Shown here: positions 1-14,010 of the stretch, one piece after another
Layout of the letters: every line of letters begins with the position of its first letter
How positions within the stretch are numbered: position 1 is the stretch's first letter
NCBI GenBank assembly: GCA_031761405.1
Contig: JASEVX010000001.1
Span: 203,659,675-203,723,674, forward strand
Origin: Serripes groenlandicus
Lineage: Eukaryota; Mollusca; Bivalvia; Cardiida; Cardiidae
DNA length: 64,000 bases
Direction: 5' to 3'
Notes under the pieces: generated by a model
The model's database searches: none
Told to the model about the DNA's origin: nothing
The model's input: the letters and a program-made list of their open reading frames with translations, nothing else
Translations under genes and position numbers: made by a program

Positions 1-15
1 GACTATAATATATGA

Positions 16-90
16 ACCCAAATAGCTCAGTCGGTCGAACCGCTGGTTTGTCAATCTAGGGTTTGGGGGTTCGAACCCCAGACCGGTCAA
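16..90 (+). tRNA. tRNA-like module (Asp-type GTC anticodon loop), probably non-functional
   Basis: Box A TAGCTCAGTCGG at 23-34 and box B GGTTCGAACCC at 68-78 match the internal RNA polymerase III promoter consensus. Between them is a loop reading TTGTCAA, which gives anticodon GTC (Asp). The anticodon stem is imperfect, the T arm pairs only with a shift, and the acceptor strands do not pair. It is best read as a tRNA-derived SINE head or tRNA pseudogene that could still recruit TFIIIC. It recurs at the same offset in all ten units. Confidence 0.5.
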
Positions 91-99
91 CATTTCGTA

Positions 100-475
100 A
101 TGTGATACATGTGTAATGTGACAATGATGTTGATGTGACTATGTAATGATATGTGTGGGTGTAGCTGTGCTGTGACTTGGTTTGATGTGATGTGATGTGA
201 TGTGATGTGATGTGACAATGATGTTGATGTGACTATGTTATGATATGTGTGGGTGTAGCTGTGTTGTGACTGTGGTATGTGACGATGATGTGGGGTGTTG
301 AAGGGTGAGTGTCGGTGAGTGTCGGTGGGTGAGTGTTGCTGGGTGAGTGTCGGTGGGTGAGTGTGTATGGGTGAGTGTTGGGGGTATGGTAAGATGAGTC
401 AGTGTGACTTATGTGCGGGTAGGTTGGTGAGAGGGTGAGAGGTTGGTGAGGTTGGTGAGAGGGGGGAGAAACTGA
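100..475. repeat. G-rich minisatellite block inside the unit
   Basis: TGATG pentamers (about 180-215), two copies of a longer GTGTGGGTGTAGCTGTG block, and 9-14 bp monomers of the GTGAGTGTCGGTGG type make up this segment. Most indels between units fall here, as expected for replication slippage. It is not telomeric repeat. Confidence 0.85.
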
Positions 476-1189
476 TGTTAGTCGCAGTCAATTCAGAGGC
501 CTATTGCTTCAATACGTAATTTTATTTTCACTCGCTTTTCAACAATTCTACGTTAACATGTAGAGAATGTTGCAGTTTCCTAAATATTTTCCAAATTAAA
601 CTCAATACTAGAACAATTATTCCATTTTTAAAGATTAATTGTTTTTCTTAGACATTTTCTACTAAAATATGTTAAACGACAAGTAGTGCTTATTTACCAA
701 GATGAACTCTGTGACTTAGGTGACACATAACAATAGCTTTCGGAATATTCGGATGCTGGCCAGGGTCAAAAATAGAAATAATGACAAATAGTAAGTTTTG
801 GGTACATTTTTGGGTAAATGGTTGATTTTGATGTTTATAAATGTGAAAAGTAAGCTCTAAGCATGGGATTGAATTTTTCAGTTGGACCCACTTCTCCTTC
901 CGGTTTGACAACACTGGTTGCAGAGCTAGGCGTGAATTTAGAGGTAAATTTGAATACCAGCTTTCGCGTCCAAAATTGCTTAAAAAGGAGCTGGAAACGT
1001 GGTATTTCTGACTCCATCCACAGATTGCCTACTGTTTTGAGAGAATTAGCAGTTTTACACTAAATCCCTGCGTTTTTGTTGGGTGATTTTTGGAATAAAG
1101 GGTCAAATTGATATTTTTGTCCTACTTTTTTCACCCTATTTCAGACCACTTTTGTGGCCAATTCTTTCCATAATATGGACTGAGACAGA

Positions 1190-2165
1190 CAGACATGTCT
1201 TATATGTAATATATACTTAGAAGTTTAATTATTGCAATAGTGTTACTACACTGTCTGATCTACACAATTTGCAATTCCATAATAGACCGGCTTAGTTTAC
1301 ATGAATTCAGATTGGCATACATTCAGAGAAACATGAATACATACAGATATATACACTGAAAAGCATACATGATGATACATACATAGACAGATATAGATAC
1401 ACATACATAGAACGATAGACATATCAACACACAGGCAGATTGACAATTACACCAACAGATAACCGGAGAGAGAGACGGACATACATATATATATGAATAT
1501 ACACTCAGATAGACATAAATTCAGATAGGCAATATACATACAAAGGCATAGACAGATATGCATACAGATTGACAAACACGCGTATATACATGCGTACAGA
1601 CATGCATGCAGATTGACAGTTACACCAACAGATAGAAGAGAAGATAGACAAGCATACATATGTACATACACATAAAGAAATAAATACAGATAAACATACA
1701 CTCTGATAGACATACATTCAGATAGGATGTATAGACAGATAAACATACAGATTGACATACACGCGTATATACATGCATACAGACATGCATGCATATTTAC
1801 AGTTACACCAACAGATAGAAAGGCATACATATATACATACACATAAAGACATAAATACAGATAGACATACACTCAGATAGACATCAATTCAGATAGGCAT
1901 AACTTCGAGACACATGACTAAATGCAGATAGACATACATAATGATAGAGACACGATGATAGACATACATGATGATAGACATACATAAACAGATAGACATA
2001 AAATACATAGACAGACATATATACATACACAGGCATAGACAGATAAACATACAGATTGACATACACGCGTATATACATGCATACAGACATGCAGGCAGAT
2101 TGACAGTTACACTAACATATAGAAGGAGAGATAGACAGGCATACATATATACATATATATATATA
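1190..2165. repeat. degenerate CATACAGATAGA-type tetranucleotide repeat inside the unit
   Basis: About 975 bp made of variations on GATAGACATACA with embedded blocks such as CACGCGTATATACATGC and AGATTGACAGTTACACCAAC. It is stop-poor in several frames, which creates spurious ORFs rich in Tyr, Val, Cys and Ser. The same repeat forms the flank of the array to 36570. Confidence 0.9.
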
Positions 2166-2931
2166 ACTGAAACATTGTTGAAAACAACGTTGAACACGGC
2201 TCCTTGGGAAGTTCAATTGCCCTCTGCCCACGACCTCGTTATATGACAATAATGAATGATATTTGAAGGGAACCAGAATTAAATTGACATATTATGTGTA
2301 ATTTCGTTACACCCAGAATATTATATAATCATGTATTTGAAATTAATTGTTCATTGTAACGTTTACAATGGAACACGTAATATAACATTCTTGATATAAT
2401 AATAACATACGCGAAAAAAAGTCCACGCCTCGATATTGCTTCATCAAGTTTGAAAATACAGATAGACTAAAGGCATATTTCGTCCAAGCTTCCGCGTGTT
2501 GGCGCCTTTAATATGTCATTTGTTAATATACCAATTGTGTTTATTATACAAACGACCTTTCCTGTTTCCAACAAAAATACGTTTTCTGTCACCTCTCAAG
2601 CAGACGACTTTTTAAATAAAAAAAAAAGGCACAATGAGAAAATGATGAGCAGTTTCTCCCTTTGCTACACTGTTTTCAGTTTTATTAAATAATTGTTATT
2701 TCATTATGGAGAGTTTCCATATCTTTGACTAGATGTTTCAAAGTCTTCAGCTTCATCTTCGTGTCGCAGGGGGGATTAATATGATATAAGTGGTGTCTGA
2801 AATTGTCGGTAAGATTTCCTGCTATTTAATGTACGACAGGATCAACTGTATAAGGATAAATCGATCGGTACAGTTATCACTAGTTCGTTTGTTTATGCCG
2901 CTTTCAACATCTTTTCGTTTATATATGAGAT

Positions 2932-3001
2932 GTGGTTTCAAACCCAAAACCCCCGGATTGATAGCCTCCACCGTTACCGACTGGAGCTATCTAGGATCTG
3001 T
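2932..3001 (-). tRNA. degenerate tRNA-like module, minus strand
   Basis: On the minus strand a box A-like TAGCTCCAGTCGGT (2976-2989, one extra C) precedes a box B-like GGTTTGAAACC (2934-2944). Spacing and overall likeness to the plus-strand module suggest shared tRNA ancestry. Stems are poor. Present in every full unit at the same offset. Confidence 0.4.
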
Positions 3002-3237
3002 ATGCATCATAAGGAAATTAATAAACATAAACTCTATCAAAGACAAAATGATATGTAACATAATATCCCCTACGTGCCACGAACGGCATAGCATAAATAC
3101 GTGAACAATTACCTCACACTGTATAAAATGAAGGAGACATAAGATGCAATTTTTTGAAAAGAAAAAAAATATATATTCTTATATAAATGACATACAAATT
3201 AAATTTAGGAAAAAAAAGAATAGCAGGATTTCACGCC

Positions 3238-3320
3238 TAGCATATGACTCGAACCAATGGCATGTGCACTCTGATTTTTGAAATTCTTAGTTCTTACCAA
3301 CCAAGCTATCAGGTCGGTTA
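3238..3320 (-). tRNA. second degenerate minus-strand tRNA-like module
   Basis: On the minus strand TAGCTTGGTTGG (3297-3308) resembles box A and GGTTCGAGTC (3246-3255) matches box B. No convincing cloverleaf forms. It lies about 190 bp before the unit junction, so it faces the plus-strand module of the next unit head-on. Confidence 0.4.
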
Positions 3321-3510
3321 TGTTTTGACCACGCACTTTAACATATTCATAGGTCGAATAATCACACACATGTAGGTAACGGTTGATCAGCCGAATTATA
3401 ACGAAGACACTTATGATACTGTACCTTTTTGAGTCTCGGATATCATTAAACATAGATTATTAAATTATTGACCTGTTTCGGAATTTTGAGTACAAATATA
3501 TGTTATGGTG

Positions 3511-6500
3511 GACTATAATATATGAACCCAAATAGCTCAGTCGGTCGAACCGCTGGTTTGTCAATCTAGGGTTTGGGGGTTCGAACCCCAGACCGGTCAA
3601 CATTTCGTAATGTGATACATGTGTAATGTGACAATGATGTTGATGTGACTATGTAATGATATGTGTGGGTGTAGCTGTGCTGTGACTTGGTTTGATGTGA
3701 TGTGATGTGATGTGACAATGATGTTGATGTGACTATGTTATGATATGTGTGGGTGTAGCTGTGTTGTGACTGTGGTATGTGACGATGATGTGGGGTGTTG
3801 AAGGGTGAGTGTCGGTGAGTGTCGGTGGGTGAGTGTTGCTGGGTGAGTGTCGGTGGGTGAGTGTGTATGGGTGAGTGTTGGGGGTATGGTAAGATGAGTC
3901 AGTGTGACTTATGTGCGGGTAGGTTGGTGAGAGGGTGAGAGGTTGGTGAGGTTGGTGAGAGGGGGGAGAAACTGATGTTAGTCGCAGTCAATTCAGAGGC
4001 CTATTGCTTCAATACGTAATTTTATTTTCACTCGCTTTTCAACAATTCTACGTTAACATGTAGAGAATGTTGCAGTTTCCTAAATATTTTCCAAATTAAA
4101 CTCAATACTAGAACAATTATTCCATTTTTAAAGATTAATTGTTTTTCTTAGACATTTTCTACTAAAATATGTTAAACGACAAGTAGTGCTTATTTACCAA
4201 GATGAACTCTGTGACTTAGGTGACACATAACAATAGCTTTCGGAATATTCGGATGCTGGCCAGGGTCAAAAATAGAAATAATGACAAATAGTAAGTTTTG
4301 GGTACATTTTTGGGTAAATGGTTGATTTTGATGTTTATAAATGTGAAAAGTAAGCTCTAAGCATGGGATTGAATTTTTCAGTTGGACCCACTTCTCCTTC
4401 CGGTTTGACAACACTGGTTGCAGAGCTAGGCGTGAATTTAGAGGTAAATTTGAATACCAGCTTTCGCGTCCAAAATTGCTTAAAAAGGAGCTGGAAACGT
4501 GGTATTTCTGACTCCATCCACAGATTGCCTACTGTTTTGAGAGAATTAGCAGTTTTACACTAAATCCCTGCGTTTTTGTTGGGTGATTTTTGGAATAAAG
4601 GGTCAAATTGATATTTTTGTCCTACTTTTTTCACCCTATTTCAGACCACTTTTGTGGCCAATTCTTTCCATAATATGGACTGAGACAGACAGACATGTCT
4701 TATATGTAATATATACTTAGAAGTTTAATTATTGCAATAGTGTTACTACACTGTCTGATCTACACAATTTGCAATTCCATAATAGACCGGCTTAGTTTAC
4801 ATGAATTCAGATTGGCATACATTCAGAGAAACATGAATACATACAGATATATACACTGAAAAGCATACATGATGATACATACATAGACAGATATAGATAC
4901 ACATACATAGAACGATAGACATATCAACACACAGGCAGATTGACAATTACACCAACAGATAACCGGAGAGAGAGACGGACATACATATATATATGAATAT
5001 ACACTCAGATAGACATAAATTCAGATAGGCAATATACATACAAAGGCATAGACAGATATGCATACAGATTGACAAACACGCGTATATACATGCGTACAGA
5101 CATGCATGCAGATTGACAGTTACACCAACAGATAGAAGAGAAGATAGACAAGCATACATATGTACATACACATAAAGAAATAAATACAGATAAACATACA
5201 CTCTGATAGACATACATTCAGATAGGATGTATAGACAGATAAACATACAGATTGACATACACGCGTATATACATGCATACAGACATGCATGCATATTTAC
5301 AGTTACACCAACAGATAGAAAGGCATACATATATACATACACATAAAGACATAAATACAGATAGACATACACTCAGATAGACATCAATTCAGATAGGCAT
5401 AACTTCGAGACACATGACTAAATGCAGATAGACATACATAATGATAGAGACACGATGATAGACATACATGATGATAGACATACATAAACAGATAGACATA
5501 AAATACATAGACAGACATATATACATACACAGGTATAGACAGATAAACATACAGATTGACATACACGCGTATATACATGCATACAGACATGCCGGCAGAT
5601 TGACAGTTACACTAACATATAGAAGGAGAGATAGACAGGCATACATATATACATATATATATATAACTGAAACATTGTTGAAAACAACGTTGAACACGGC
5701 TCCTTGGGAAGTTCAATTGCCCTCTGCCCACGACCTCGTTATATGACAATAATGAATGATATTTGAAGGGAACCAGAATTAAATTGACATATTATGTGTA
5801 ATTTCGTTACACCCAGAATATTATATAATCATGTATTTGAAATTAATTGTTCATTGTAACGTTTACAATGGAACACGTAATATAACATTCTTGATATAAT
5901 AATAACATACGCGAAAAAAAGTCCACGCCTCGATATTGCTTCATCAAGTTTGAAAATACAGATAGACTAAAGGCATATTTCGTCCAAGCTTCCGCGTGTT
6001 GGCGCCTTTAATATGTCATTTGTTAATATACCAATTGTGTTTATTATACAAACGACCTTTCCTGTTTCCAACAAAAATACGTTTTCTGTCACCTCTCAAG
6101 CAGACGACTTTTTAAATAAAAAAAAAAGGCACAATGAGAAAATGATGAGCAGTTTCTCCCTTTGCTACACTGTTTTCAGTTTTATTAAATAATTGTTATT
6201 TCATTATGGAGAGTTTCCATATCTTTGACTAGATGTTTCAAAGTCTTCAGCTTCATCTTCGTGTCGCAGGGGGGATTAATATGATATAAGTGGTGTCTGA
6301 AATTGTCGGTAAGATTTCCTGCTATTTAATGTACGACAGGATCAACTGTATAAGGATAAATCGATCGGTACAGTTATCACTAGTTCGTTTGTTTATGCCG
6401 CTTTCAACATCTTTTCGTTTATATATGAGATGTGGTTTCAAACCCAAAACCCCCGGATTGATAGCCTCCACCGTTACCGACTGGAGCTATCTAGGATATG

Positions 6501-7010
6501 TATGCATCATAAGGAAATTAATAAACATAAACTCTATCAAAGACAAAATGATATGTAACATAATATCCCCTACGTGCCACGAACGGCATAGCATAAATAC
6601 GTGAACAATTACCTCACACTGTATAAAATGAAGGAGACATAAGATGCAATTTTTTGAAAAGAAAAAAAATATATATTCTTATATAAATGACATACAAATT
6701 AAATTTAGGAAAAAAAAGAATAGCAGGATTTCACGCCTAGCATATGACTCGAACCAATGGCATGTGCACTCTGATTTTTGAAATTCTTAGTTCTTACCAA
6801 CCAAGCTATCAGGTCGGTTATGTTTTGACCACGCACTTTAACATATTCATAGGTCGAATAATCACACACATGTAGGTAACGGTTGATCAGCCGAATTATA
6901 ACGAAGACACTTATGATACTGTACCTTTTTGAGTCTCGGATATCATTAAACATAGATTATTAAATTATTGACCTGTTTCGGAATTTTGAGTACAAATATA
7001 TGTTATGGTG
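3511..7010 (+). repeat. macrosatellite unit 2 (3500 bp)
   Basis: The plus-strand tRNA-like module lies at 3526-3600. Private changes are T at 5534 and C at 5593. It has A at 6498, shared only with unit 9, and G at 6938. Confidence 0.95.
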
Positions 7011-10000
7011 GACTATAATATATGAACCCAAATAGCTCAGTCGGTCGAACCGCTGGTTTGTCAATCTAGGGTTTGGGGGTTCGAACCCCAGACCGGTCAA
7101 CATTTCGTAATGTGATACATGTGTAATGTGACAATGATGTTGATGTGACTATGTAATGATATGTGTGGGTGTAGCTGTGCTGTGACTTGGTTTGATGTGA
7201 TGTGATGTGATGTGACAATGATGTTGATGTGACTATGTTATGATATGTGTGGGTGTAGCTGTGTTGTGACTGTGGTATGTGACGATGATGTGGGGTGTTG
7301 AAGGGTGAGTGTCGGTGAGTGTCGGTGGGTGAGTGTTGCTGGGTGAGTGTCGGTGGGTGAGTGTGTATGGGTGAGTGTTGGGGGTATGGTAAGATGAGTC
7401 AGTGTGACTTATGTGCGGGTAGGTTGGTGAGAGGGTGAGAGGTTGGTGAGGTTGGTGAGAGGGGGGAGAAACTGATGTTAGTCGCAGTCAATTCAGAGGC
7501 CTATTGCTTCAATACGTAATTTTATTTTCACTCGCTTTTCAACAATTCTACGTTAACATGTAGAGAATGTTGCAGTTTCCTAAATATTTTCCAAATTAAA
7601 CTCAATACTAGAACAATTATTCCATTTTTAAAGATTAATTGTTTTTCTTAGACATTTTCTACTAAAATATGTTAAACGACAAGTAGTGCTTATTTACCAA
7701 GATGAACTCTGTGACTTAGGTGACACATAACAATAGCTTTCGGAATATTCGGATGCTGGCCAGGGTCAAAAATAGAAATAATGACAAATAGTAAGTTTTG
7801 GGTACATTTTTGGGTAAATGGTTGATTTTGATGTTTATAAATGTGAAAAGTAAGCTCTAAGCATGGGATTGAATTTTTCAGTTGGACCCACTTCTCCTTC
7901 CGGTTTGACAACACTGGTTGCAGAGCTAGGCGTGAATTTAGAGGTAAATTTGAATACCAGCTTTCGCGTCCAAAATTGCTTAAAAAGGAGCTGGAAACGT
8001 GGTATTTCTGACTCCATCCACAGATTGCCTACTGTTTTGAGAGAATTAGCAGTTTTACACTAAATCCCTGCGTTTTTGTTGGGTGATTTTTGGAATAAAG
8101 GGTCAAATTGATATTTTTGTCCTACTTTTTTCACCCTATTTCAGACCACTTTTGTGGCCAATTCTTTCCATAATATGGACTGAGACAGACAGACATGTCT
8201 TATATGTAATATATACTTAGAAGTTTAATTATTGCAATAGTGTTACTACACTGTCTGATCTACACAATTTGCAATTCCATAATAGACCGGCTTAGTTTAC
8301 ATGAATTCAGATTGGCATACATTCAGAGAAACATGAATACATACAGATATATACACTGAAAAGCATACATGATGATACATACATAGACAGATATAGATAC
8401 ACATACATAGAACGATAGACATATCAACACACAGGCAGATTGACAATTACACCAACAGATAACCGGAGAGAGAGACGGACATACATATATATATGAATAT
8501 ACACTCAGATAGACATAAATTCAGATAGGCAATATACATACAAAGGCATAGACAGATATGCATACAGATTGACAAACACGCGTATATACATGCGTACAGA
8601 CATGCATGCAGATTGACAGTTACACCAACAGATAGAAGAGAAGATAGACAAGCATACATATGTACATACACATAAAGAAATAAATACAGATAAACATACA
8701 CTCTGATAGACATACATTCAGATAGGATGTATAGACAGATAAACATACAGATTGACATACACGCGTATATACATGCATACAGACATGCATGCATATTTAC
8801 AGTTACACCAACAGATAGAAAGGCATACATATATACATACACATAAAGACATAAATACAGATAGACATACACTCAGATAGACATCAATTCAGATAGGCAT
8901 AACTTCGAGACACATGACTAAATGCAGATAGACATACATAATGATAGAGACACGATGATAGACATACATGATGATAGACATACATAAACAGATAGACATA
9001 AAATACATAGACAGACATATATACATACACAGGCATAGACAGATAAACATACAGATTGACATACACGCGTATATACATGCATACAGACATGCAGGCAGAT
9101 TGACAGTTACACTAACATATAGAAGGAGAGATAGACAGGCATACATATATACATATATATATATAACTGAAACATTGTTGAAAACAACGTTGAACACGGC
9201 TCCTTGGGAAGTTCAATTGCCCTCTGCCCACGACCTCGTTATATGACAATAATGAATGATATTTGAAGGGAACCAGAATTAAATTGACATATTATGTGTA
9301 ATTTCGTTACACCCAGAATATTATATAATCATGTATTTGAAATTAATTGTTCATTGTAACGTTTACAATGGAACACGTAATATAACATTCTTGATATAAT
9401 AATAACATACGCGAAAAAAAGTCCACGCCTCGATATTGCTTCATCAAGTTTGAAAATACAGATAGACTAAAGGCATATTTCGTCCAAGCTTCCGCGTGTT
9501 GGCGCCTTTAATATGTCATTTGTTAATATACCAATTGTGTTTATTATACAAACGACCTTTCCTGTTTCCAACAAAAATACGTTTTCTGTCACCTCTCAAG
9601 CAGACGACTTTTTAAATAAAAAAAAAAGGCACAATGAGAAAATGATGAGCAGTTTCTCCCTTTGCTACACTGTTTTCAGTTTTATTAAATAATTGTTATT
9701 TCATTATGGAGAGTTTCCATATCTTTGACTAGATGTTTCAAAGTCTTCAGCTTCATCTTCGTGTCGCAGGGGGGATTAATATGATATAAGTGGTGTCTGA
9801 AATTGTCGGTAAGATTTCCTGCTATTTAATGTACGACAGGATCAACTGTATAAGGATAAATCGATCGGTACAGTTATCACTAGTTCGTTTGTTTATGCCG
9901 CTTTCAACATCTTTTCGTTTATATATGAGATGTGGTTTCAAACCCAAAACCCCCGGATTGATAGCCTCCACCGTTACCGACTGGAGCTATCTAGGATCTG

Positions 10001-10510
10001 TATGCATCATAAGGAAATTAATAAACATAAACTCTATCAAAGACAAAATGATATGTAACATAATATCCCCTACGTGCCACGAACGGCATAGCATAAATAC
10101 GTGAACAATTACCTCACACTGTATAAAATGAAGGAGACATAAGATGCAATTTTTTGAAAAGAAAAAAAATATATATTCTTATATAAATGACATACAAATT
10201 AAATTTAGGAAAAAAAAGAATAGCAGGATTTCACGCCTAGCATATGACTCGAACCAATGGCATGTGCACTCTGATTTTTGAAATTCTTAGTTCTTACCAA
10301 CCAAGCTATCAGGTCGGTTATGTTTTGACCACGCACTTTAACATATTCATAGGTCGAATAATCACACACATGTAGGTAACGGTTGATCAGCCGAATTATA
10401 ACGAAGACACTTATGATACTGTACCTTTTTGAGTCTCGGATATCATTAAACATAGATTATTAAATTATTGACCTGTTTCGGAATTTTGAGTACAAATATA
10501 TGTTATGGTG
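7011..10510 (+). repeat. macrosatellite unit 3 (3500 bp)
   Basis: tRNA-like module at 7026-7100. C at 9998 and G at 10438, the same combination as units 1 and 8. Confidence 0.95.
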
Positions 10511-13500
10511 GACTATAATATATGAACCCAAATAGCTCAGTCGGTCGAACCGCTGGTTTGTCAATCTAGGGTTTGGGGGTTCGAACCCCAGACCGGTCAA
10601 CATTTCGTAATGTGATACATGTGTAATGTGACAATGATGTTGATGTGACTATGTAATGATATGTGTGGGTGTAGCTGTGCTGTGACTTGGTTTGATGTGA
10701 TGTGATGTGATGTGACAATGATGTTGATGTGACTATGTTATGATATGTGTGGGTGTAGCTGTGTTGTGACTGTGGTATGTGACGATGATGTGGGGTGTTG
10801 AAGGGTGAGTGTCGGTGAGTGTCGGTGGGTGAGTGTTGCTGGGTGAGTGTCGGTGGGTGAGTGTGTATGGGTGAGTGTTGGGGGTATGGTAAGATGAGTC
10901 AGTGTGACTTATGTGCGGGTAGGTTGGTGAGAGGGTGAGAGGTTGGTGAGGTTGGTGAGAGGGGGGAGAAACTGATGTTAGTCGCAGTCAATTCAGAGGC
11001 CTATTGCTTCAATACGTAATTTTATTTTCACTCGCTTTTCAACAATTCTACGTTAACATGTAGAGAATGTTGCAGTTTCCTAAATATTTTCCAAATTAAA
11101 CTCAATACTAGAACAATTATTCCATTTTTAAAGATTAATTGTTTTTCTTAGACATTTTCTACTAAAATATGTTAAACGACAAGTAGTGCTTATTTACCAA
11201 GATGAACTCTGTGACTTAGGTGACACATAACAATAGCTTTCGGAATATTCGGATGCTGGCCAGGGTCAAAAATAGAAATAATGACAAATAGTAAGTTTTG
11301 GGTACATTTTTGGGTAAATGGTTGATTTTGATGTTTATAAATGTGAAAAGTAAGCTCTAAGCATGGGATTGAATTTTTCAGTTGGACCCACTTCTCCTTC
11401 CGGTTTGACAACACTGGTTGCAGAGCTAGGCGTGAATTTAGAGGTAAATTTGAATACCAGCTTTCGCGTCCAAAATTGCTTAAAAAGGAGCTGGAAACGT
11501 GGTATTTCTGACTCCATCCACAGATTGCCTACTGTTTTGAGAGAATTAGCAGTTTTACACTAAATCCCTGCGTTTTTGTTGGGTGATTTTTGGAATAAAG
11601 GGTCAAATTGATATTTTTGTCCTACTTTTTTCACCCTATTTCAGACCACTTTTGTGGCCAATTCTTTCCATAATATGGACTGAGACAGACAGACATGTCT
11701 TATATGTAATATATACTTAGAAGTTTAATTATTGCAATAGTGTTACTACACTGTCTGATCTACACAATTTGCAATTCCATAATAGACCGGCTTAGTTTAC
11801 ATGAATTCAGATTGGCATACATTCAGAGAAACATGAATACATACAGATATATACACTGAAAAGCATACATGATGATACATACATAGACAGATATAGATAC
11901 ACATACATAGAACGATAGACATATCAACACACAGGCAGATTGACAATTACACCAACAGATAACCGGAGAGAGAGACGGACATACATATATATATGAATAT
12001 ACACTCAGATAGACATAAATTCAGATAGGCAATATACATACAAAGGCATAGACAGATATGCATACAGATTGACAAACACGCGTATATACATGCGTACAGA
12101 CATGCATGCAGATTGACAGTTACACCAACAGATAGAAGAGAAGATAGACAAGCATACATATGTACATACACATAAAGAAATAAATACAGATAAACATACA
12201 CTCTGATAGACATACATTCAGATAGGATGTATAGACAGATAAACATACAGATTGACATACACGCGTATATACATGCATACAGACATGCATGCATATTTAC
12301 AGTTACACCAACAGATAGAAAGGCATACATATATACATACACATAAAGACATAAATACAGATAGACATACACTCAGATAGACATCAATTCAGATAGGCAT
12401 AACTTCGAGACACATGACTAAATGCAGATAGACATACATAATGATAGAGACACGATGATAGACATACATGATGATAGACATACATAAACAGATAGACATA
12501 AAATACATAGACAGACATATATACATACACAGGCATAGACAGATAAACATACAGATTGACATACACGCGTATATACATGCATACAGACATGCAGGCAGAT
12601 TGACAGTTACACTAACATATAGAAGGAGAGATAGACAGGCATACATATATACATATATATATATAACTGAAACATTGTTGAAAACAACGTTGAACACGGC
12701 TCCTTGGGAAGTTCAATTGCCCTCTGCCCACGACCTCGTTATATGACAATAATGAATGATATTTGAAGGGAACCAGAATTAAATTGACATATTATGTGTA
12801 ATTTCGTTACACCCAGAATATTATATAATCATGTATTTGAAATTAATTGTTCATTGTAACGTTTACAATGGAACACGTAATATAACATTCTTGATATAAT
12901 AATAACATACGCGAAAAAAAGTCCACGCCTCGATATTGCTTCATCAAGTTTGAAAATACAGATAGACTAAAGGCATATTTCGTCCAAGCTTCCGCGTGTT
13001 GGCGCCTTTAATATGTCATTTGTTAATATACCAATTGTGTTTATTATACAAACGACCTTTCCTGTTTCCAACAAAAATACGTTTTCTGTCACCTCTCAAG
13101 CAGACGACTTTTTAAATAAAAAAAAAAGGCACAATGAGAAAATGATGAGCAGTTTCTCCCTTTGCTACACTGTTTTCAGTTTTATTAAATAATTGTTATT
13201 TCATTATGGAGAGTTTCCATATCTTTGACTAGATGTTTCAAAGTCTTCAGCTTCATCTTCGTGTCGCAGGGGGGATTAATATGATATAAGTGGTGTCTGA
13301 AATTGTCGGTAAGATTTCCTGCTATTTAATGTACGACAGGATCAACTGTATAAGGATAAATCGATCGGTACAGTTATCACTAGTTCGTTTGTTTATGCCG
13401 CTTTCAACATCTTTTCGTTTATATATGAGATGTGGTTTCAAACCCAAAACCCCCGGATTGATAGCCTCCACCGTTACCGACTGGAGCTATCTAGGATCTG

Positions 13501-14010
13501 TATGCATCATAAGGAAATTAATAAACATAAACTCTATCAAAGACAAAATGATATGTAACATAATATCCCCTACGTGCCACGAACGGCATAGCATAAATAC
13601 GTGAACAATTACCTCACACTGTATAAAATGAAGGAGACATAAGATGCAATTTTTTGAAAAGAAAAAAAATATATATTCTTATATAAATGACATACAAATT
13701 AAATTTAGGAAAAAAAAGAATAGCAGGATTTCACGCCTAGCATATGACTCGAACCAATGGCATGTGCACTCTGATTTTTGAAATTCTTAGTTCTTACCAA
13801 CCAAGCTATCAGGTCGGTTATGTTTTGACCACGCACTTTAACATATTCATAGGTCGAATAATCACACACATGTAGGTAACGGTTGATCAGCCGAATTATA
13901 ACGAAGACACTTATGATACTGTACCTTTTTGAGTCTCAGATATCATTAAACATAGATTATTAAATTATTGACCTGTTTCGGAATTTTGAGTACAAATATA
14001 TGTTATGGTG
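10511..14010 (+). repeat. macrosatellite unit 4 (3500 bp)
   Basis: tRNA-like module at 10526-10600. C at 13498 and A at 13938; the A makes a stop in the 82-codon minus-strand ORF seen in units 1-3. Confidence 0.95.

Larger units (their letters stand above)
1..3510 (+). repeat. macrosatellite unit 1 (3510 bp)
   Basis: Reference copy. It has 10 bp (two TGATG pentamers) more than most others around 186-215. Diagnostic bases: C at 2998 and G at 3438. Confidence 0.95.

Noticed and set aside
16..90. functional tRNA-Asp gene
   Set aside because: Boxes A and B and the GTC loop fit, but acceptor strands do not pair and the anticodon stem has a mismatch. Kept only as a tRNA-like module.
300..400. interstitial telomeric repeat
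   Set aside because: The G-rich monomers are GTGAGTGTCGGTGG-like, not TTAGGG.
1447..1872. 141-codon minus-strand ORF and its overlapping 70-, 68- and 102-codon relatives, repeated in every macrosatellite unit
   Set aside because: They lie in CATACAGATAGA-type repeat DNA and translate to Tyr/Val/Cys/Ser-rich low-complexity peptide in overlapping frames. They have no domain, signal or codon pattern of a gene.
2790..3104. 104-codon plus-strand ORF in each full unit
   Set aside because: It spans a minus-strand tRNA-like module, has no recognisable domain, and its conservation merely reflects recent copying of the whole unit.
3205..3453. 82-codon minus-strand ORF
   Set aside because: Open in units 1, 2, 3 and 8 but closed by one SNP in units 4, 5, 6, 7 and 9. 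It also overlaps a tRNA-like module.
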